Source: Ruminococcus sp. UNK.MGS-30
Lineage (GTDB): Bacteria > Bacillota > Clostridia > Oscillospirales > Ruminococcaceae
DNA length: 64,000 nucleotides
Assembly: GCA_000980705.1 (NCBI GenBank)
Contig: LBCK01000001.1
Location: 62,001-126,000 of the forward strand
Reading direction: 5' to 3'
The position numbers were made by a program, and so were the translations under genes. The notes below the pieces were generated by a model, which made no database searches, had not been told where the DNA came from, and worked only from the letters and a program-made list of their open reading frames with translations. Below, in pieces: positions 57,568 through 64,000 of the stretch; the stretch's first letter is position 1; every line of letters starts with the position of its first letter.

Positions 57568-59793
57568 ATGCAGGCGTTCCCGAAAAAGCGCGGCATTCTG
57601 GCAGTGTTCCTGTCAGACCTGCAATCGGAGTACAACCACACATTATTAGAGGGCATCACCAAACAGGCGAATACTCTCCACTATGACATTGTCACATTTT
57701 CCTTTTTCTCCAATACTAACCGCGACACGCCGTTTCAGACAGGAGAGGAGAACATTCTCTCACTGTTTCACAAGGGGTATGCCGACGGCATTCTCACCCA
57801 AAAGGGCATGTTTCAAAAGCCGGAGGTGCGGCAGCGAATCGACCAGATCTGTCTGGAATCCGGTTTGCCGTTTCTGGATATTGGAGAGGAAAACCGTGAC
57901 TCGGTGTATCCGCTTTGGAATGACCGGAAGATTTTCTGCGATCTGGTGAACCATTTGATCGAAGTGCATCACAAGCATAAAATTTACTGCCTGACTGGTC
58001 CGCCGGAACAGCACCAGTCCCGTAACCGTGTCCTGGGATTTCGGGATGCAATGCAGCAGCACGGACTTCCGGTGTCGGAACAGATGATATTTTACGGAGA
58101 TTTCTGGGTGCACTCCGGCGAACAGTTGGGGAATGCCATTGCAGACGGCGGCGTTGCAATGCCGGAAGCGGTGGCATGCGCCAATGCGTCAATGGCTGAG
58201 GCTCTGATCCGCACGCTGCAAAAACACGGCATCGCCGTTCCGGAAGAGGTTGCGGTTGTGGGCTATGACCCGTTTATGACCAACGTGCTCAATGTTCCCT
58301 CGATTACCTGCATGACAAACATGAACTATAATCTGGGTGTCAACAGCATCTGTCAGCTGCACCACAAAATCACCGGTGAAATCTGTACTCCCATTCCATG
58401 CCGGCCGGAAGTGCTGGAGCCTGCGGAAAGCTGCGGCTGTACCATGTCCGGAAACGGTGTGTTTGCCGGATACAAGCGAGATCTGGCAGAGCAACTGGAG
58501 TTTGCTTATCTGCTCCAATACAGCGGCATGATTCAAAAAATTTCCGCACCGGACAACTTAATGGAATTCGCAAAAGAACTGCACCACGTGTTATATCTGA
58601 TTCGCCGCATCAAGGTGTTCTATCTCTGTGTCGGCGAGGACTGGGACGGCATCATCAGCACCAATGGCAGCACATACCGTACAGCAGGGTATCCGGATAC
58701 ATTTTTCCTGTTCCGGCAGGTGTACGGCAGCTCCGATTACGAGATCGTCCACCTGCAGGAACTGGTGGAAATTTTGCAGAATCCGGAAACGCCCTCTGCC
58801 TATCATCTGGTTCCGCTGCACTATGAGGACCGCTGCTTTGGATTTCTGGCAGTAGAGTTTGAGGGAGGACAGTACAGCTTGGACAAGCAGTTCCTGACGT
58901 GGACGGAATATGTCAGCTCGGCTCTCGAAACCATGCGTATCCGAAACTATCTGAAACAGTTCAGCGGGCGGATTCACCTCACTGCCATTCGTGATCCGCT
59001 TACGGGAATCTATAACCGCCGCGGCTTCGAGGAGTTGTCCTCTGAAATTTATGAGCAGTCCATTCTGCACGGGGAGAAGTTCCTGCTGGTGGCAGTGGAC
59101 ATTTACAATCTGCACGAGGTCAACCGGAAACAGGGCAGTAGTGTGGGAGATAAAATTCTGATGACTGTGGCAGATGCCCTTAGCAGCAGCTGCTTGGGAA
59201 ACGAAATTTGCTGCCGCTGCAACGGCGACCACTTTTACCTGATCGGTTCCTATTCCTACCGGTTTGATGCAGGCAGAACGCATATCGATGCCATTCAGCA
59301 GTACTGCAATCAGCATCTGGAAGAAAGAGAATTCGGCTTGCATGTCAAGCTGCTGATGAGTTACTTCTGCGAAAAGGTCAATCAGACGGTATCCCTTGCA
59401 GAACTGATCGCCTATGTAGACCATATCATTTCCCAGAAACAGCTGGAGGAAGAAAAGCAGCTTGCCTATTGGAAGAACATGAACACGCTCCGGCAAAAGA
59501 TTTACAGCCGCCCGCAGGAAAACTGGAACATCGCAGATATGGCACAGATGATGCTGTTGAGCCGTGCCTATTTTCAGCGGCTGTACAAGCAAAATTTCGG
59601 TGTCAGTGCCATGTCCGATGTGATCGCTGCCCGAATCGCCATGGCGAAAAAACTGCTGGCAAACGGGCAGAACACCCTTTCGGAGATTGCCGAACAGTGC
59701 GGCTATCACAGCGAGATCTACTTCATGCAGCAGTTCAAAAAAGAAACCGGCATGACACCTACGCAGTACCGCACAAAGGGAAATATGGAATAA
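57568..59793 (+). CDS. Hybrid regulator: LacI-type ligand domain, degenerate GGDEF, AraC DNA-binding domain
   Basis: The 741-residue cytoplasmic protein starts at 57568 after AAGGCGGTG. Residues about 5-290 resemble the LacI/PBP1 sugar-binding fold without a LacI helix-turn-helix (GILAVFLSDLQSEYNHTLLEGI; VAVVGYDPFMTNVLNVPSIT). A GAF-like middle (about 310-450) follows. Residues about 460-620 are GGDEF-like (RDPLTGIYNRRGFEEL), but the signature reads NGDHF, so cyclase activity is unlikely. The end is an AraC pair of helix-turn-helix motifs (WNIADMAQMMLLSRAYFQRLYKQNF; LSEIAEQCGYHSEIYFMQQFKKETG). It is divergent from the pectate lyase gene, suggesting sugar-dependent control of it. Confidence 0.88.
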   Translation: MQAFPKKRGILAVFLSDLQSEYNHTLLEGITKQANTLHYDIVTFSFFSNTNRDTPFQTGEENILSLFHKGYADGILTQKGMFQKPEVRQRIDQICLESGLPFLDIGEENRDSVYPLWNDRKIFCDLVNHLIEVHHKHKIYCLTGPPEQHQSRNRVLGFRDAMQQHGLPVSEQMIFYGDFWVHSGEQLGNAIADGGVAMPEAVACANASMAEALIRTLQKHGIAVPEEVAVVGYDPFMTNVLNVPSITCMTNMNYNLGVNSICQLHHKITGEICTPIPCRPEVLEPAESCGCTMSGNGVFAGYKRDLAEQLEFAYLLQYSGMIQKISAPDNLMEFAKELHHVLYLIRRIKVFYLCVGEDWDGIISTNGSTYRTAGYPDTFFLFRQVYGSSDYEIVHLQELVEILQNPETPSAYHLVPLHYEDRCFGFLAVEFEGGQYSLDKQFLTWTEYVSSALETMRIRNYLKQFSGRIHLTAIRDPLTGIYNRRGFEELSSEIYEQSILHGEKFLLVAVDIYNLHEVNRKQGSSVGDKILMTVADALSSSCLGNEICCRCNGDHFYLIGSYSYRFDAGRTHIDAIQQYCNQHLEEREFGLHVKLLMSYFCEKVNQTVSLAELIAYVDHIISQKQLEEEKQLAYWKNMNTLRQKIYSRPQENWNIADMAQMMLLSRAYFQRLYKQNFGVSAMSDVIAARIAMAKKLLANGQNTLSEIAEQCGYHSEIYFMQQFKKETGMTPTQYRTKGNME

Positions 59794-59803
59794 TAAAGGA
59801 ATA

Positions 59804-59841
59804 CCCGCACCGAGTTGGTAGTGGACTTGGTGCGGGCTTTA
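59804..59841 (+). terminator. Terminator of the hybrid regulator gene
   Basis: CCCGCACC(G)AGT and ACTTGGTGCGGG pair around GGTAGTGG, followed by CTTTATT. Confidence 0.8.
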
Positions 59842-59854
59842 TTCAGCGTTTCCT
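59842..59854. repeat. Solitary IS5-type terminal repeat
   Basis: TTCAGCGTTTCCT is the same as the right end of the IS5 at 37497-38709, but no IS5 body adjoins it. It is probably a deletion scar. Confidence 0.5.
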
Positions 59855-59855
59855 T

Positions 59856-60230
59856 GATAGATTACAATATAAGTACAATACAAAAATGAATGACACATAA
59901 AGCCACTCGTGTTATCATATGGGAGTCACCACACAACCATAAAACAGGAGGAAGCAATATGTGTCATTACACCCATTTTACCACAGAAGAAAGAGAAAAG
60001 TCAAGAGTTTTGAAAGCGCAGTGACTAAGCATTCGGGCAATTGCCAAAGAACTTGGAAGAGTCCAGTCACCTGTAAGCCGTGAATTCCGAAGAAACTGCT
60101 ATGCCAACGGTGATTACGCAGCACATTATGCAGAGAAGCGATACCGCAAACGTCTTAATTTCCTGACTTCCTTCGAGGTGCTTCAAAAATTTTTTCTCTG
60201 ATTGTGGTGCACTTGACTTGACAATCTATC
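59856..60230 (+). mobile_element. IS30-family element with large internal deletion
   Basis: The ends GATAGATTACAATATAAGT and (reverse) GATAGATTGTCAAGTCAAGT bound 375 bp. Inside are the IS30 leader and the start of a transposase gene, then at once the right end. A full IS30 is about 1.1 kb, so some two thirds are missing. Confidence 0.75.
59959..60201 (+). pseudogene. IS30 transposase N-terminal remnant
   Basis: It begins after AGGAGGAAGCAAT with MCHYTHFTTEEREKSRVLKAQ. An in-frame TGA at 60022 follows, where the family has Gly, then LSIRAIAKELGRVQSPVSREF and NCYANGDYAAHYAEKRY. This is the helix-turn-helix region only; the DDE domain is absent. Confidence 0.8.
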
Positions 60231-60246
60231 GTATAAATTTTCAAAA

Positions 60247-60358
60247 AGCACCTCACTTTTCTCACTTCTAAAAAACCGATAAAACAACCAGCCTGAGATT
60301 CCGATCATAGAACCTCAGGCTGGTCTTATCTTTATATACCGTGAAAAAAGTGACACAC
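60247..60358. repeat. Hairpin-bearing MITE-like repeat, copy F
   Basis: The ends CACCTCACTTTTCTCAC and GTGAAAAAAGTGACAC are inverted; the centre is AACCAGCCTGAG ... CTCAGGCTGGTC (60286-60324). It lies immediately after the kinase gene (minus) and may serve as its terminator. Confidence 0.7.
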
Positions 60359-60368
60359 TTTCCTCAAA

Positions 60369-62723
60369 TCACATCCCCTGCAATATCTCCTCCACTCGTT
60401 CTTCCAGTTCATCCGTCTCATAATCATTTTCCCGCAAGACCCGGATCGCCAGGTCATAATATCGCTTGGCATTTTCCTTATCCCCTGCCTTGCGGTAATT
60501 GTCTCCTACCATAAGATATGCCCATTGCATTTGTTCATGCAGTTCCCCAAAATTCTTCTGAAAACACTCCAACGCCTCAGCTGCAATGATATTACAATCC
60601 TGGAACTCTCCCAATTCTGACAACACAGAACTATGCGGATAACACATGGTGCCGAAGAAATACGACAGTTCCGGGTCATCACCTTGAATATGATGTGCCA
60701 TATGATCCAGCCACTGCACAGATAAAAATCGTTGTTCTGCATTCTCAGATTTCTCAATGTAACTGGCAACGGCACCTGACATAATCAGTATTCGTTTGCA
60801 TTCCCTGCTGTTCGGACGCAGTTTTTCACACAGCACTTCTACGATCAGTGGATGGGTGGAAAGAGTGCACATTTCATTCTGGTACACTTCAGAGATCCAG
60901 CCGCTTTGAATCAGCCGATCCAGGCTGCTGATCTCTGCCTCGTTCAAGTCACTGATGACTTCAAAATACTGCCGTTCCATTGACGTTGCACCGACCAGGG
61001 CAGCACAGCGAAGCACCTGCTTTTCCGATTCGGACAAATCCAGCACCGAGAACAGGATCTCCATATGATGGAACGCCGTTTTTTCCCGAAGTGTACTGTC
61101 TTTCAGCTGACGCACTTTGCCGTCATCTCCGGAAATGCCTTCTGCACAGAGTATCTCATACATTTCACGGAAGGTGAGCTGATGCAGTGCCATTTGCTTC
61201 GCCACCAGTTCCACTGCCATGGTATGCCCGTTCAGTGCCTTCAATATGGCATCAGTATACAAGTCTGGCTCTCTCTTGGTATAGTACGCCATCATCTGAT
61301 ACAACGCCGATTCGTCAGACAAAATGTCTACCTCATACTGAGGAAAAATACCGTCATAATCCACTCTGGAGGTCACCAGAATGGGGCAAGGCAGTTCTGT
61401 CAGGAAGTCCAGATTTTCGCAGTCACCGGTATCAAAATTGTCCAGCAGGATCAGATGCCTTAGCGTACAGATTTGACGCAGTACCTGCAATTTTCGTTCC
61501 AGATATGCCGCATCACTTTCCCCCTCAGAGCGTGTACAATGCACAATGGGAAAATTGGTATCGCTGAGAATGGTGTTCTCCATGCTGTCCAGAAACCGAA
61601 CAAATACAACGGCGTCATACTCCTCCGCATACGTCATGGCATAATGCTTTGCCAGTTCTGTCTTTCCGATACCGCCGACACCGTGGAGCAGCAGAAACTT
61701 TTCCTGCTGCAAAAGGGTATGGATCTCCTGCAATTCGATATCCCGTCCGCAGAAATAGTTGTTACCCAAGGGCAGTTTTGTTTGCAGATAGGGCTTTGGC
61801 TGTCGAAACGAATCCAGAAAAGGCTCGATCTGTGTCAGGAGTTCCGCACAGGAGGCATACCGCTTTTCCGGATTGGCGGACAAGGTCTTTCGCAGCAGTT
61901 CTGTGACCATGCGTCTGATTTCCGGAGAAGTTCCGGCAAGCACCGAGTCCGGAAACTCCGCATCCCATACCGCACGATTTCTCCTGTCCTTTACTTCCGG
62001 AGCACGGCGAAACAACAGGTACAACAATAGACCGCCCAGTGTATAGACATCGGACGCAACGCCGATCTTTCTGCGGTTCTGCTGTAACACTTCCGGTGCT
62101 GCCCACTTTGCCGTACAGGAGATCACCGCATCAGAAAGCCGGCTTTTTTCGATGGCACTGTCAAAATCAAACAGCATCACCAGTTCCGGCGTTTCCGGAT
62201 AGAGCAGCACATTGGCAGGCTTTAAGTCCAGATAAAGATATCCATGCTGATGCAGATTGTCCAGCTGCTGTGCCACTGCACGCAGTACCCGAAATGTGTC
62301 ATAAAGCGACAGTTCCTGCTGTTCCAGCGGAATGCTGTTCTGACAGTTCATAGCGATATACCGGGTGCCGTTTCCAGCAAAAACGCCCTGGACATTGCTG
62401 ATGCTGTTGCAGCTCTCCGGGAACTGCCGGAACTGCATCTGCTTTTGATACCCCCAGATAAAGCTTTGCATTTGCCGCTGAAAAGTTTCTTCGTCTGCCG
62501 CAAGCAAACTGCCATCCTGCTGCCGAATCAGATGCAGATTTTCCGGGCAGAACTCCTTTAGCCGGAGGTAGAATTGGTTTTGTTCTCCGTCCCTGCAAAC
62601 CGCCGTATAGACCAGACAGCTGGCTCCTGTTCCGATCAGTTCCTAAATCTGCACTGTGATCTGCTGCTTGGTTCCAATGGCGGAAAGGGTCAGGTGTGTG
62701 CCGACTGGCAGTGGCGTTCGCAT
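60369..62723 (-). pseudogene. Protein kinase / NB-ARC ATPase gene with an in-frame amber codon
   Basis: The frame from ATG 62723 (AGAGGAAC before it) has 784 codons, interrupted by TAG at 62643-62645 (codon 27). Directly after the TAG comes the Gly-rich loop ELIGTGASCLVY, then YLRLK (Lys), YLDLKPANVL (catalytic Asp about 166), FDFDSA in the DFG place, and AAPEVL: a eukaryote-like kinase. At about 348-356 is the P-loop HGVGGIGKTELAKHY of an NB-ARC/STAND ATPase, then a winged-helix-like region and TPR-like helices. Translation restarting at a TTG at 62507 would lose the Gly loop and Lys. So it is a nonsense-mutated gene, a readthrough gene or a sequencing error. The gene upstream overlaps it by 34 nt. 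Confidence 0.75.
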
Positions 62724-63943
62724 GGTAAGTTCCTCTTTTCTTCTGCATTACACAAATCAAAATAGTACCGCCGCATGGCAGACCGCAGCTCCTCCAACGG
62801 ATAAGGATGATTGGCACAGTGCAGAAACAGCCAGTCATAAGGATTCCGCACGTACAAAGCCGGCAGACCGCTGCTGCACAACAGGTCATTGGTTTCATGA
62901 ACAAAGTCCAGAAAATCGGACTCAATGGCACAAAACGAATCAAAAGTGTTGTTCTTTGCAAACAGCACTGCAAAGAAACAATAGAAGTTCAGCAGAATCA
63001 GTGTCTTTCTCAAAATTGTATCTGAGACCGGTTCTCCCCGTTTGATTCTGGAAAGGTTCATTCCCAAGGGAAAATCAGAACGTATCAATTCCGGAAAAAC
63101 AGCCTCTTTGGAAAAGGAGCTCTTTTTCTGGTAAGTCCGCATATTTTCCCCGAAGATCACACTCAGCAGCAGATCAACATTTCCGAACTTCTGCTTTTGG
63201 TGGGAAATTTCATTTTGATCTGCAACTGCATTTTGGGCAAGTTCTGTGGCTTCCTGTATCAAGCACTTCGCATAGTGAATGGCAGTCTTTCTGGGCATCT
63301 GAAAATCCAGACGGTTTTCCCGGAAAAAGCAAAGCAGTTCCTCCGTGGAACCAACTTGCAGCAGTGCATTTTCCAGCTGACTGGTCTGCTCATAGCGCAT
63401 TTCTTCCTCTGCCGTACTTTCCCCATTTATCAGCTGTTCCGCCTGCTCTGCCAGAGACAGCATTTCCGGATACCCCAGTCCATTTCGCAGACAGTACCAG
63501 ATCACCGTTTCTTTTGCACTGCGGAAATTAAAAGGACAGGAAAAGTACACCTTCTGAAAAAAAGAAGCCGTTTCCCGGTCGTTCAATCCCAGAGCAAAAC
63601 AGAGCCGGAACAGACTGTCCCGGCTGCGTTCGCCGCTGTTGGGACGAGTTCCGCAGAACCAGCTTTTGATGACTTCCGGATTGAGCGTTACCCCTCGCTG
63701 CTTACAGCATTCCCGGACATAGGCGATCTTTTCTTTGGCATCGTCTGCTTGTCCGGAGAATCCATACTGCAAAAGCGTATCCGTCAAGCCCTCTGCAAAT
63801 GTTTTGCACGGATAGGTCAGCAGGTACTCCGATGTGTAAGTTTCCTCATCGTCCTGCACAAAGCCATATTCCGATTCCAGAATGTCATCCAAACACTTTC
63901 TGGTAACCTCACCTGCACCTGCGTACAATTCTTCTTCCGTCAC
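62690..63943 (-). CDS. Unknown protein preceding the kinase-NB-ARC gene
   Basis: The 417-residue protein starts at GTG 63943, 8 nt after AGGAGG. No domain is recognised. It is mostly helical. The first half includes GTRPNSGERSRDSLFRLCFALGLNDRETASFFQKVYF, which recalls a DNA-binding or HTH-like unit. The C-terminal part has two possible membrane-proximal hydrophobic stretches (LLNFYCFFAVLF). Its end overlaps the kinase gene by 34 nt, so the two are expressed together and probably work together. Tight coupling to a kinase-STAND protein suggests a substrate, sensor or partner role. Confidence 0.75.
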   Translation of the reverse strand: MTEEELYAGAGEVTRKCLDDILESEYGFVQDDEETYTSEYLLTYPCKTFAEGLTDTLLQYGFSGQADDAKEKIAYVRECCKQRGVTLNPEVIKSWFCGTRPNSGERSRDSLFRLCFALGLNDRETASFFQKVYFSCPFNFRSAKETVIWYCLRNGLGYPEMLSLAEQAEQLINGESTAEEEMRYEQTSQLENALLQVGSTEELLCFFRENRLDFQMPRKTAIHYAKCLIQEATELAQNAVADQNEISHQKQKFGNVDLLLSVIFGENMRTYQKKSSFSKEAVFPELIRSDFPLGMNLSRIKRGEPVSDTILRKTLILLNFYCFFAVLFAKNNTFDSFCAIESDFLDFVHETNDLLCSSGLPALYVRNPYDWLFLHCANHPYPLEELRSAMRRYYFDLCNAEEKRNLPCERHCQSAHT

Positions 63944-64000
63944 ACGATCGCCTCCTGCAAAGTCGTTTTTACAAAATGAATTTTTAGCATGGTATACTAT

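Noticed and set aside
58591..59709. Minus-strand frame of 372 codons opposite the hybrid regulator
   Set aside because: Antisense of the GGDEF and AraC domains, with no start signals.

Overview
The window looks like the chromosome of a cellulosome-producing Ruminococcus (R. flavefaciens / R. champanellensis / R. callidus type, Firmicutes). Eight secreted proteins carry C-terminal or internal dockerins (paired DxNxDG-type calcium loops). They sit beside BspA-type leucine-rich repeats, CotH, CBM22 and ricin-type modules and Thr-rich linkers. Shine-Dalgarno sequences are strong (AGGAGG) and promoters follow a clear TTGACA-N17-TATAAT pattern. Species is inference; no rRNA or tRNA gene was seen.

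Layout. 1-11160: dockerin and LRR proteins (large LRR/EF-hand-like protein cut by the left edge, BspA-dockerin, transglutaminase-BspA-dockerin, pectate lyase-dockerin). 11200-17700: housekeeping and stress genes: a SirTM sirtuin with a PNPOx-ferredoxin-zinc-macrodomain fusion, an HxlR regulator divergent from an MBL-like protein, and FeoAB. 17700-23560: a host-lipid module (AraC, bile salt hydrolase, TetR, oleate hydratase, AraC) with a perfect palindrome in the oleate hydratase leader. 23670-28500: a ZinT-like lipoprotein and, convergent with it, a six-gene operon of unknown function (methyltransferase, decayed hydrolase, GNAT, alpha/beta hydrolase, membrane protein, ATC-hydrolase-like). The feoAB, ZinT-like and methyltransferase leaders all carry GTTAG-N6-CTAAC, which ties the unknown operon to metal genes.

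28790-33455: an LRR-dockerin protein and an AgrC/LytTR two-component system; a 21-bp-period direct repeat resembling AgrA sites lies upstream of the dockerin gene promoter. 33773-38710: a GNAT, an aldo/keto reductase broken by an IS3 copy, a 5'-truncated AAA-ATPase/nuclease and an intact IS5. 39019-51240: a xylan island (GH10-CBM22-dockerin-esterase with an AraC regulator, GH30-CBM22-dockerin, a flavodoxin, and a two-component system in one operon with CotH-dockerin). It is bounded by inverted IS3 copies. 51433-54400: truncated flavodoxin, second IS3 copy, ptsI tail and repeats. 54402-59793: pectate lyase-dockerin divergent from a LacI-GGDEF-AraC hybrid regulator. 59856-60230: deleted IS30 element. 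60369-63943: a kinase-NB-ARC protein with an in-frame amber codon, and its partner gene.

The strongest new leads are: (i) a structured RNA with CUGUUCC hairpin loops at the 3' ends of dockerin genes, with covarying stems between two copies; (ii) the GTTAG-N6-CTAAC regulon and its unknown operon; (iii) a long-range-stem leader on the first BspA-dockerin mRNA; (iv) an inverted repeat that pairs with the xylanase ribosome binding site; (v) the SirTM / fused zinc-macro operon; (vi) a family of hairpin-bearing MITE-like repeats.
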